DNA of 64,000 nt from contig JAIWZP010000021.1 in the NCBI GenBank assembly GCA_025201375.1, positions 124,001 to 188,000 on the forward strand, written 5' to 3'. Positions 54,586 through 64,000 of the stretch are shown in pieces (position 1 is the first letter of the stretch; each line of letters opens with the position of its first letter). Source of the stretch: Gongronella butleri. Taxonomy: Eukaryota; Mucoromycota; Mucoromycetes; Mucorales; Cunninghamellaceae. The position numbers and the translations under genes are program-made. Below the pieces are notes generated by a model. The model saw only the letters and a list, made by a program, of their open reading frames with translations, did not search any database and was not told the origin of the DNA.

Positions 54586-56980
54586 TCATGGTCGCTTCTC
54601 GCGGTTCTTGAGTAGCGTAGCATTGTTGAGGTTCAGAGCAAAAGCGCGTGGTGGGGAGGGGGGATCGTCATTGGAAGGGTCGCGCGCAGGCAAATCGGGT
54701 TGCCAGGGGTCGTGTCGACGTGGTCGGTGCGCATGATTTGGCTCGCGATCTGCCAGGGGGGTATTTTCTTCGGCCATGCGTTGGACGGCGGTAGTGATGT
54801 CGAAGATTTCCTTGAGTGTTGCCAATCCGTCGGGCGAAAAGATGTCTTTTCGCTTTGTCGATGCGCCGGACGATGCCGTGGACACTGTCGACACGGAATC
54901 GGGTGTGGTTACGAGTGGATTGGACGCCGGGGGCGTGTCAAGCATGGACCGAGGCGTCATGCTGGAATTGAGCAGTGCCTGGATGCGCAGGGACGCGGTC
55001 TCGCTGCCGTGTGCCGCCGAAACAGCTGTTCCTTGGGGAATTGACGGCAAATGCTTGCTGTTTGCGCTGGTTGCGCCACCGTGCAGCGGATGGTGGTGGT
55101 GATAGACGCCTGTGAGCCATGGGTGTTGAAGAACTTGGCGGATCGTGTACCTTTTCCTAGGATCAACACACAGCAGGCCCTCAATCAGGTCCTTGGCATC
55201 GGTCGAAATAGGATCCCACCACGGACTAAGGAATGTGTACTCGCCACGCGCCACCTTTTTCGTCAATGCGCTAATAGACTCGTCATAAAAGGGAGGAAAG
55301 CCGCACAACATGGTGTACAACACACATCCAATGGCCCACATGTCAACGCCCTTGGAATATGTCTGGTCGGTCACAATCTCAGGTGCTGCGTAACCCCTAA
55401 AAAAAAAATAAAGGAGAGCAAAATGGGTCAGTTGGTCCCCTTTTTTCTGGAGTTTTTTTTTTTTTTTTTTTTCATTTTTTCATTTTTTTTTTCCCATTGA
55501 ATGACGTACATGGTGCCACAGGGAGTGCCAGTCTTGGTGTCCCACACGATCTTGGACAGCCCAAAGTCAGCAAGTTTGATGCGTCCGACGCCGCCGCCAC
55601 CCACGCCCTTGATGAATTTGCCCTCGTCCTTTTTAGACGCATCATCAAATGGGTAGCGCACGGGATTCTCGGATGGGATCCAAGGAATGGCGTCGAAAAG
55701 GATATTCTCAGGCTTGATGTCACTGACGAAATAAATAAAAGGGGAGGGGGGCAAAATGCCATCTACGTCAGATGGCGTTGCCCCTGCATCTTATTTTTTT
55801 TCTTACCGATGCACGACGCCGCATTCTTCATGCAGATGGTATATAGCCTGGGCCAATTGCGCCATGATGTGTCTTGAAAGATCCTCACTAAAGTAAGTCA
55901 GGTCCACAATGCGATGAAACAGCTCGCCACCTAGAAAAAAAAAAGGAGATGAGCGACCCAAATTGCTCTGCCGAAGCTCGCCACGACTTACCATCGCAAA
56001 GATCCATGACCAAAAAGTAGTTTTCCTTTGATTCCATGAACTGATTGAGGCGAATGATGTTTGGATGGTCGATATTTTGCATGATTTTCACTTCTTTGAG
56101 AATGTTGGCGCGCTGACGGACAAAGAAAAGCGTGTCAATGACCCTCCCGATGGCTGCTGCGCGCAATCCCGTTTTACCTCGGTGACGCGTGGCTTCTTCT
56201 TCATATTGGGATGCAAGTGCTGGTCCGTCTACAAAAACCAAGAAATGAGACGTTTGGATCATTGATGTATAGTGCGCCACCACTGCTGAGCCCCATTACC
56301 GTGAGATCATCGTCTGTGTGCTTGCGCGCAACCTTGATGGCGACCGATTGGCCGGACTTGGTGTCCAGGCCACGATAAACATTGGAAAAGGCGCCACTGA
56401 AGCAAAAAAAAAAAAATAAGCAAAAAGAGTGAGCCGGGCGCCAATTGCCACTGGAAATGCACTCCTCTTACTCGCCCAGCTTTTGCAGAATATCGTAGCG
56501 CTCGAGGAGGGTGTCAAAGACAGGTATCGTGGACTTCCGTCGCATTGTTTCGCTAATAAGGAGGTTTGCTTGTTCTTGGTGCTGTTTAATTTCTTCCGTA
56601 GCGAGATGGCTGGGCAGGCGCGCTGGTGTGGGATCGTTGGGGGCAATTGGCACGTCGTCGGTGGGTGCAATTGGCACGCTGTCCGTGGGTGCAATAGGCA
56701 GGTCAGGCTGCGCGTCTTCCTGCGGACTGGCGCGGTCAGGGGGCGCGTCTGTGGAAGCCTTTTTCGAGGGCAATTTCGTCAGCTGCTTGTTGGACAGCTG
56801 CACGGTCTGGTTGCTTGGTAACCCTGGAGGCTCAATGGCTCGAGGACTGGGCGGTTGGGGCTGGTTAGGATATGGTTGGATATTGCTCGTGTAGTTGTAC
56901 ACAATGAGCTTGGACTTTTTCTTGTTCTGCTTCTTGTCGATATGGAAGAGCTTTTTGAGGCGCTGAGGTATGAACGTCAT
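54586..56980 (-). CDS. Rck1/Rck2/Srk1-type Ser/Thr kinase
   Basis: Minus-strand exons are 56980-56472, 56396-56300, 56228-56178, 56112-55992, 55930-55807, 55722-55510 and 55396-54586, all in phase, giving 641 residues. This is a CaM-kinase-like enzyme that in yeasts acts below stress MAP kinases (Hog1/Sty1). The N-terminal about 155 residues are Pro/Gln-rich with [20 protein letters not shown] repeats. The kinase domain has [36 protein letters not shown], then the group-specific insert [34 protein letters not shown] before LADFGLSK, and [14 protein letters not shown]. It ends with HPWLTGVY. This insert before DFG is the diagnostic Rck feature. The C-terminal tail is low complexity. One donor (AT|GTACGTC at 55509) splits Met. 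Start ATG 56980 follows a pyrimidine-rich leader. The stress-pathway role is inferred from the family. Confidence 0.92.
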
Positions 56981-57846
56981 GGTGCAGAATAGAAAAAAAG
57001 GGGGGTAAGCGGGCAAAAAAAAAAAAAAAAGAGAGAGAGAGACGAAATAGTCAGTAAAAAATGACCCAAAAAAAGTGTGTATGTGCAAAAGCCAGGAGGA
57101 AGAAAAAGAAAGTGTAGAATGAAAGGGGTAGGCAGAAAAATACAAACAAAATTGGGCCCATTCTTGTGGCACGCGCCAAAATTTTGTTGTTCCGCTGCCT
57201 GCCTAATGCAGAGTGTCTCCATTCTAATTCCTCCTTGTTTGCACGCACAGAATGTTTACACACACAATAAAAAAAAGGCAACTTACCTCGTCGTTGTCGT
57301 GTTTCAGATGGAATTGGATAGGAATGAGAAAGAAAAAAAAAGTAAAAACGAGTAAAAAAAAAAAGCAGTAAAAGAGGCTTTAGAGGACGCGCTGGTGTGT
57401 GATCAGACCATGCTGGCACGTCAGACGATATCTGTCATAGCTCTAGTTAGCCCCATGATCATTGGCTTTTTAGCTTGCTTGACAACGCGCGCTAAAACTC
57501 GTTCCTGACATCATTTCCCGCCATTGGTATCATATCCTCCGCCTTCAACCGGATGACCCACTCAGCCGCCTTTCCTTCCCATACGCAGGAACCCCACACA
57601 CGCGCCGCAGTCTCCATTTTCCTCCATCCATTAATGTGCAACTCTTGAAAAAAAAAATGAAAAAAGACGACGAATTGCAATCAAAAAAAAGACGACGAAT
57701 TCTATTGTAGTAAGCTGTCCTTAAAAAATGAAGGGTAGATGGAAAGAGGGGGAGGGAGAGAAGCGTGGAGATGCGATTAGAAAGGATTGAAATGGCCAAA
57801 GGAGAGGAGAAGCGTCAGATGTGGGCGTAAAAGCAACACACACAGC
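56981..57846. other. Region between the Rck-type kinase and PDB1 genes, no gene seen
   Basis: Holds the leader of the kinase gene (A-rich on the + strand, 56990-57110), with GTAAG and YAG-like sites that may mark a leader intron (ACCTCGTCGTTG near 57287). No coding sequence found. Confidence 0.4.
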
Positions 57847-59643
57847 TTAGAACTTCTTGTCGAGGATATCACGGGCCACCTTGACAATCACCTTCTCATC
57901 GGGGAACGCCAAGCCTTCCAAGTTGGCGGCATAGGGGGTGGGCACATCAGCACCGGTGACACGGCTCAAGGGAGCGTCCAATTCATCCCAGACGTCAGCT
58001 AAAAGGAAAAAGAAAACGAGAAAAAGTGTGAGACAGGGTGGCCGCACTGACAAGCACATGATGCATGACGCACGACGCGCGACGCGTTTTTTTTTTTTTT
58101 TTGATTTTTTTTCTCGTTTTTCGCCTTACATTCCATGATTTGAGCGGCAATCTCGGAGCCGACACCGAACGAGGCCCAGCCACCCTCGACGGTCATGATG
58201 CGGTGGGTCTTGCGGACCGAGTTGAAGATGGTCTCGGTGTCCAAAGGCTTGATGGAGCGCAAGTTGACGATTTCGGCGGAAATGCCAGTCTTGGCGAGCT
58301 CCTCGGCGGCCTTGACGGCGAAGCCGACGGAGCGGGAGTGGGCGACGATGGTGATGTCCTTACCCTCGCGCTCAATCTTGGCCTTGCCAATGGGGATCAC
58401 GAAATCGTTGGAGAGAGCCTCCTGGGACATGGGGTACGAGACACCATACTCCAATTCGTTCTCCAAGACGACAACGGGGTTGGGGTCGCGGATGGCGGCC
58501 TTGAGAAGACCTTTGGCATCCTCGGAGTTCCAGGGGGACACGACCTTGAGGCCAGGAACAGAGCCGTACCAGGCGGCAAAGCACTGGGAGTGCTGGGCAC
58601 CGACACCAGCGGCGCAACCATTGGGACCGCGGAACACAATGGGGCAAGTCACCTTACCACCAGACATGTAGAACGTCTTGGCAGCAGAGTTGACGATTTG
58701 ATCAATGGCCTTTTTGAAAAAAAAACAAGAGAAACGACATCAGAAAACGCCTCATTTCCAACGGATCGCTCTTTCCCCTCCCTTTTTGTGTTTTACCTGC
58801 ATGGCAAAGTTGAAGGTCATGAACTCACAGACGGGCTTGAGGCCGTTGAAGGCGGAGCCGACAGCGATCTAATGGCAAAATCATCAAAAAAAAATTAAAA
58901 TCGTCCATTTGTGCATCCATTCGTGCATTTGCTTACACCAGCGAGACCCATTTCAGTGATGGGGGTGTCAATGACACGCTTGGCACCAAACTTGTCAAGC
59001 AGACCCTTGGTAACCTAGAAGGAGCAAGAAGGGGGTGCCATGGAGAATAAGGGGATATCCATCAAACGACGTTAGCAACTCCGATCCGGTCCACCCGAGG
59101 TGGCTATCCCCAACCTTTTTGTGTATTTTCCCGTGTTATCCCACAAACAAAAAAAAAAAAAGAAAAACACACCGCCCTTGATGTCCATCCACACTGCCCC
59201 ACGCCAAATGCGCTCCTCCCGGATCATTATGCCTCTAATGATGCTTGTGCCGCTCTCCAGCACCGTGTCTCTCGCTTCTCTGTGGGGGATAGCCGCCGTA
59301 AAAACAAGAATTTACCTTGTAAGCACCGTTGTATTGGGCAACTTCCTCACCCAAGATATAAATCTTCTCATCAGCGAGCATCTCCTCCTCGAGAGCCTGG
59401 TTCAAGGCATCACGAACAGTCATCTAAAGGGCCCCAAAAAAAAAGAGCGTGGTGTGTAAGCCATTGCACTCGAGAGCCATCAAAAGAGCAAAAAAAAAAA
59501 ATCGAGCTTGCCTCGGTGGCGCCGCTAGAGTTGTAGCGCTTTTGGGCCAAAGTGACCAGCGAGGGCTTGACGGTCTTGGCGGCAGCACGCGAAGCCGAGG
59601 AAGCCACGGGAGCAAGGCGGTTCAAGGTGGAAAGAAAAGACAT
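57847..59643 (-). CDS. PDB1: Pyruvate dehydrogenase E1 component, beta subunit
   Basis: Minus-strand exons are 59643-59512, 59423-59316, 59014-58937, 58868-58797, 58709-58130 and 57998-57847, giving 373 residues, the expected length. With the alpha subunit and thiamine diphosphate it decarboxylates pyruvate in the mitochondrial matrix. Residues 1 to about 35 form a mitochondrial presequence rich in Arg, Ser and Ala. Conserved text follows: [112 protein letters not shown], and the end [14 protein letters not shown]...DILDKKF. Intron 1 (59511-59424) appears to start with GC (GAG|GCAAGC), since joining Glu to Met-Thr-Val-Arg needs phase 0 and no GT lies nearby. Intron 4 ends in AAAAAG. The gene stands alone. 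Confidence 0.96.
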
Positions 59644-60755
59644 GCTGATGGTTTTGTTTTGAAAAAGAAAGAAAAAGAGGAATGAAAAAAAGGAGGGAGT
59701 CCGAAAAGGGCTTTTTCTTGTTGGCGCCCACCCTTCAAAAAATACCTTTTTGCTATACAAAAATTTTTTCAACCCGCGATTGGGCCCAAAAAGCCTGTCA
59801 TTGATCAATTCATCCACGATGACCCCCAATTGCCCAACAACCCATTTCCGGCGGCGTATGCACATATGTGTTTTCGCTCATTTTTGTCGCCAATTCACTG
59901 CTGTCGTCATCCCCCTGCCATCATCTCATGTCACTACTAAGCCATCGTCCCAATTGGACAGCTTGAAAGACGAGTGCAAAAGGAAAACAAGATTTAACAG
60001 TAAGGCAAAAATCCACATTGAAGCGCCGGTGTCAATGCTGTCCAAAAAAAAAGTCTTAAAATACGTGGACGCGGTAAATTCAGGATCTTCATGTCACCTA
60101 GAAAAGATTAGGCTTTCAAGTCGCCTGGCCTTAAAATAAAAAAAAAGGCACCCTCGCCATGTTTTTGGCACATGCAAGGCATGCCGCGCTTGCCTGTCGC
60201 GCCCAGTACCCACCCCCCTGCAGCTCACCAGCATCTTGTGGATGAAGATCCCGTACCAAAACAAGGAGGCTGCTGGGCGCAATGGCGAATGGCTCACGCC
60301 CAAAAGCATATTGCCCAATGAAATCGCGCTGAAAAGCCGCGACTCGGGGCGCCATTGCCATCCAAAAGTGCCCCGCACTCCTCTCTTACCTCCTTTACAA
60401 GAACAATTGCCAATACTCCGAGCATGCTGCCACGTGCGCATGCGATTTTGCGTGAAAAGAATGTGCAGGGATCTGGGCAACGCGCGCGTCATTTGATCGT
60501 GGCTCATTGTTGTCACGCATTGTGGTTCTCTTTGGTTCAAGAGACCCAGCGCACATCAGACAACGTTTTGTTGTGCCTCGTACATATCTCAGTGTAAGCC
60601 AAACGTGCATTTTAATTTTAATTTGTAATGAATCTGAGATACTGCAATATCAAAAAAATTGAGCCAAAGTAAAATTGGTAAGTTTGACGAACATAACTGG
60701 AAAAAAAGTAAAACTTACCACTGCTCCGAGGAGCGCGTAAAAATGGCCAGGTTGA
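59644..60755. other. Region between PDB1 and the Fanzor-like gene, no protein gene seen
   Basis: No coding exon recognised. The part next to 60755 is downstream of the Fanzor-like gene. In TnpB/Fanzor systems the guide (omega) RNA is transcribed from the gene's 3' end and flank, so about 60600-60760 is the place to look for one. A stem (GCGCTCCTCGGAGC on the minus strand, near 60724-60737) is visible. I cannot show that it is transcribed. Confidence 0.35.
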
Positions 60756-62455
60756 TCAGGCCGAGGGGGTGTGAGTGAAGATGGCAGGGCGAGGTTGTCC
60801 TTGCCGGAGCGTCTGTGCCAAGGAGAGGATGTTCATTGATGCGGCGTTATCCCGATTCCAGATCATGCCGCAGACGGGGAGGGAGCACCGCTTGACGCCC
60901 CAAATGGGCTCGATAATGCCGCTGACGCTGCTTGTTACATTCATAGGTTGCAGCGAGCGCTCTTGGCAAAGTGGGCAGACCTTGAAAAAAAAAGAAAAGA
61001 AAAGGGTCAGCAGCGACGTCGCCAGGCTTTTTTTTTATTTTTTTCTTACTTGGGACGTGTAGGCTTCGTTGATCAGCACAACACATAGACGGCCTTCGGC
61101 TTCCGCACGCCGGAGGGCTGGGAGAATGGCGCGCTTGGGGTTCTTGCCGGGCATGGAACCAAAAGTGCCGGCGCCATAAGCGATGACAGGCAAATTGCGC
61201 CTGGTTGATCGCCAAAAAAAAAAAAAATCAGAGCGTGATTCTTCCCCCTTTTCCCTTCCCAATCGCGCAACAGGACATATCTTGTAGCGTGCGACTTACC
61301 GCTTCTCATTGTCGGGGTATTTCTTGCAGGGGCCCAAGAACATGTTCACAGCTTCTTGTTTCATCTTTTGGTTGGCGTTGTATGCAAGAAATCGTCGATT
61401 GGCGTACTCGTAGCCGTGGTGCTCAACAAGGGCTGGTTGGGCTTGAAGCGCAGCGCGACAATGCGTAGTCCACGTGGCCACCGAGGCCGTCTTGCCGGTT
61501 GGCACCTCGCTCAGGATTTCCTCGATGCCGTCGTTGGCGCGCGCGGCTTGCTGCTGCTGCCGACGAATGAAAAAGCCGGATTTGACCATCCACTCGCGAT
61601 TGCTGAGCCGCATTTTGATCGGCTCGGGGCTGTCATCAATGGCGGTGATGAGGTGCGTGTGCCCAGGGTCGACGGCGATGATATCGATGTCCTCGTCGCC
61701 CTGGAAATCTTGAATGTCTAGCGACGGCAGCCCAGCGTCCTCGGCAGCTCTCTTGGCATAGATGAACTCGATTTGATGCTCGTCGCTCCGCACCACGTTG
61801 AGAAATATTTTTTGCAGACCTGGCACGGGCCCCACATTGAGATGGTCGAAATGATGATACGCGTCGGCTCTAGAGTAATGCAGAGAAACACAATCAGCAC
61901 GCGTTTCTTAATTCTTTTTTTTTTCTTTTTCTTTTTTCTTACGCTTGCATAAGCTTGACTTGGTACACGTTCAACACCGATTCGAACATTACTGCGTCTG
62001 CCTGCATCTGCACGATCGGCGCTTCATTACCTCGATCAGCATAAGGAATGTGTTGGACGTGGGCGGCAGCCAAAATACCACCAAAGGCCTTGGCAGGGAA
62101 CGTGACAAATCTTTTTGTCCATCTTGTCGCAGGGAATAGTGCAAAGAGCTTCACGGTGGCGACACGCCGCGCGGTTGTCGACCACATGCACGTCGCCGGA
62201 TCGATCATTGTACGCCCGCGCAAAAAAAAGGACAGAGCGTTGGATTTGACCTCTTGCTTGGTGCACAAGATTGCTCAGCTCCGCGGCAAGGGGCGCAGAA
62301 ATTGCAGGGCCAAAGGTGATGTTCATGTGTGCGTCGTTGATCATACGCTTGATGTGGAAGCGCAGGCGCGATCGCTGGCGACGGGAGAGCTCGGCAACCG
62401 CATCCAAGCGCGCCAATCGTTGGGCGACCCAGCCACCGTCCGCTTCTGTGGCCAT
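60756..62455 (-). pseudogene. Fanzor-like (TnpB/IS607-related) RuvC nuclease gene with a 1-base homopolymer frameshift
   Basis: Minus-strand exons are 62455-61943, 61869-61300, 61200-61050 and 60980-60756. Exon 1 changes frame in a run of eight T (A8 at 62222-62229 on +). With one base fewer the four exons give a continuous 485-residue protein. Signatures of eukaryotic Fanzors are all present: IIAVDPGHTHL (RuvC-I Asp, 238), VIAYGAGTFGSMPGK, INEAYTSQVCPLC with Glu 406, zinc ligands Cys 413, 416, 443 and 448, and WNRDNAASMNI (RuvC-III Asp 455). The tail PRPAIF is also typical. Fanzors are RNA-guided DNA endonucleases related to bacterial TnpB, and fungal members have this Glu close to the zinc ribbon. 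All catalytic residues remain and three GT-AG introns splice in phase, so it is either recently broken or intact with a sequencing error. It is typed here as a pseudogene only because of the frameshift. The true start is uncertain: ATG 62455 is the first usable one. Confidence 0.8.
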
Positions 62456-62535
62456 TTCTGCCTCGTCGTTGATAATCGCCGCGGCATTTGTGATTTAGCA
62501 AGCAGGCTGACGCGCTGGCAGGCCGCAAGCTTCAC
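62456..62535 (-). other. Segment between the Fanzor-like start and the upstream open frame
   Basis: In the Fanzor frame TAA lies about 36 bases before ATG 62455. A GTGAAG donor-like site follows TAG at 62536-62538, the stop of the upstream frame. I could not build a clean splice joining the two. Confidence 0.3.
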
Positions 62536-62690
62536 CTAGCTCGTGGTCCGGGGCTCCGTGGTCGATTTTTTGCCGTGGATGTCTTGTAAAAGTTCATTTT
62601 TCCGGTATTTTCGCATGTCAGTCTTGTATCCACGTGCATTGAAGCCCCGAAACGCGTCCCAACGTAAAGCAAAAACCAAAACGCGGAATA
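62536..62690 (-). pseudogene. Possible lost N-terminal exon of the Fanzor-like gene
   Basis: The minus-strand frame here (within an open stretch that begins at 62772 inside a repeat) reads RWDAFRGFNARGYKTDMRKYRKNELLQDIHGKK and looks coding and basic, on the same strand and directly upstream of the nuclease. It ends at TAG, so it either belongs to a degraded N-terminus or is unrelated. Inference only. Confidence 0.3.
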
Positions 62691-62900
62691 GGTTTAAATT
62701 TGCTGTCTTTGTAAGCCGTAGGAGCGCGTCACAGGCAAACTGAAATTTGGGCGTGGCAAGCTCCCAAATCAAAAATCAAAAAAATGGGTCCGCAGAATGC
62801 CGCCAAACTTGAACTCATGAGAGCCCTCATGGAGAAACCACCAAATATGTCAAAAATGAGCGTGATTGATCTGCCCGTTGGCGAGTAATGGGCAAAACTA
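62690..62900 (+). repeat. Diverged dispersed repeat, partner of 43655-43870
   Basis: See the partner for shared blocks. It lies immediately upstream of the Fanzor-like gene and overlaps the start of the open frame there. Confidence 0.5.
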
Positions 62901-64000
62901 CATAAATTTTTGCAAGCGAATTGCGTCTCTGGGACGCGTCATAGAGCCGCGCTGACGTATCCATAAGAAAGAAGAGGTCCAGATTCATAGATCTGACTAG
63001 TAACAAGCGCGTGCAATTCGGCAATCAACGCGGTTTACGGCGCGTCAAATGTTTCTAAGGTTTTTGATTTCGTGTCAATTCTGCTGGGAAAGCTTATTTT
63101 CACTGTTCGTCCTCATCAGCATATGTGCCATGCTGCGCTCTCTCGGATGATACGCTTTTTCAGGCACTGCGGCCAATACTCATGGACTTGACCTTTGGAA
63201 GAAATTGGGGTATAAATCGCATTTTACGCCAAAACCAATCAATGGAGCTCCATTTTTTATTGCATTTTAGACGGTAAATGTGGTGTGGTTATCATAATGG
63301 TTGAACGGCGAGGCGATCTGATGAATTCCTATTTCCCAATTTTGAATCCTCGGCTCTATCCCTTGGAAAACTCGTGATTTTCGAAATCGCCATTGCGTGC
63401 CATTCTGTGATCGCAGCGGCTTGAGGGTGGGCTCATTTGAACAAGATGATCGATTCTGTTGGTTGGACCACTGGTTTGTCTTTGTAGGTGGTGAAAATCA
63501 CAATGAATGACCAAAAGGCTGTTAAAAAGCCTTTAATGTGATCTTCTCGATAGCCTCTTATTAAATCTTGGTATATAATGCACAGCATGCAGACATGGTA
63601 TTAAAAGTGCACTTTCTATACAGTGTACGTGAAGCCCATTCCCTCAAAGCAGTGCTTAGTTATGCAATGGAATATAAAAAAAGAGAAATTTTTCTATTGC
63701 TGGCCATGTAGTGATCCGACCTCTTTCAAACTCGGAAGGCAAGCGAGGCCTCGGTGGATCCCATCATTTATTGATTTGGTGACGGCTGTAACTCTTATGA
63801 TCATCTGGAGAAAGAGAAAATTAATCTGGAAATATGCACGGCATTCCATTTTGGAGCCGACGTGGCTCTGCGACGACGCGTCTAATGTCTAAAAGATCGA
63901 GGTTCTCGTGGCTATCGATCAGTCGCGTGTGTGAATGCCAGTGATCACAAAGAAACGCGTGTAGCGCGTCATTTGTCGCGCGTCAAAAGTATAAAACGGA
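62901..64000. other. End of window, no gene seen
   Basis: AT-rich sequence with scattered ACGCG/CGCGT motifs, typical of the non-coding parts of this window. One + strand frame (63623-63892) has no recognisable content. Confidence 0.45.

Noticed and set aside
58065..58898. 277-codon + strand frame over PDB1
   Set aside because: Antisense shadow of PDB1. It crosses introns and contains translated homopolymers.
60690..60720. GTAAGTTTTAC...TTTCCAG pair downstream of the Fanzor-like stop
   Set aside because: Only about 22 bases long, too short for a spliceosomal intron, and after the stop codon.
1..64000. CRISPR arrays, rRNA genes, bacterial operons or Shine-Dalgarno signals
   Set aside because: None seen. 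Spliceosomal introns and fungal gene content make the window eukaryotic.

Overview
The window comes from a filamentous fungus. The best fit is an early-diverging lineage such as Mucoromycota, and this placement is an inference. It rests on a GPI-anchored GH72 glucan remodelling enzyme with an X8 domain, an Rck-type kinase with its fungal insert, a FAR1-type transposon-derived DNA-binding protein, a Fanzor-type nuclease, and short introns (about 55-245 bases) with GTAAG donors. Introns and 5' leaders are full of A or T homopolymers of 8 to 24 bases.

Layout. 789-2807 (+): CofD/UPF0052-family protein. 3774-9686: repeat land, with a GC-rich gag-like relic, a 1 kb palindromic element and a tandemly repeated AT-rich non-coding unit. 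9687-11802 (-): GH72 glucanosyltransferase. 14850-16302 (+): glutamate 5-kinase. 18886-19157: C-terminal relic of a bleomycin hydrolase gene. 19997-23438 (+): CAMKL kinase with a KA1 tail. 23735-25495 (+): C2H2 zinc-finger protein. 25676-27240: dispersed repeats. 27394-30280 (-): SEC1, with 13 exons including a 7-base microexon. 31466-35302 (+): tRNA exportin LOS1. 36015-36323 (-): small secreted Cys-rich protein. 37701-38123: Ty3-type integrase relic. 38218-39192 (-): alpha/beta hydrolase. 40878-41288 (-): small two-exon gene. 41697-42884 (+): type II membrane glycosyltransferase. 44909-45409 (-): unknown protein. 46381-48533 (+): FAR1-type, polyQ-rich DNA-binding protein. 48810-51740: second repeat block with a second palindromic element. 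51960-53536 (-): PKA catalytic subunit. 54586-56980 (-): Rck-type kinase. 57847-59643 (-): pyruvate dehydrogenase E1 beta. 60756-62455 (-): Fanzor-like (TnpB-related) nuclease with one apparent homopolymer frameshift. 62456-64000: no gene seen.

The genes do not form a pathway. Most are housekeeping genes (proline synthesis, exocytosis, tRNA export, pyruvate oxidation) and signalling kinases. They are interrupted by two blocks of related repeats, each with a long inverted-repeat element. Exon models were built by hand from splice sites and reading phase. For every model given as intact the summed exon length is a multiple of three.

The most interesting items are the Fanzor-like gene, the two palindromic elements whose arms match each other far better than they match the other copy, the 7-base SEC1 microexon, and three apparent GC-AG introns.
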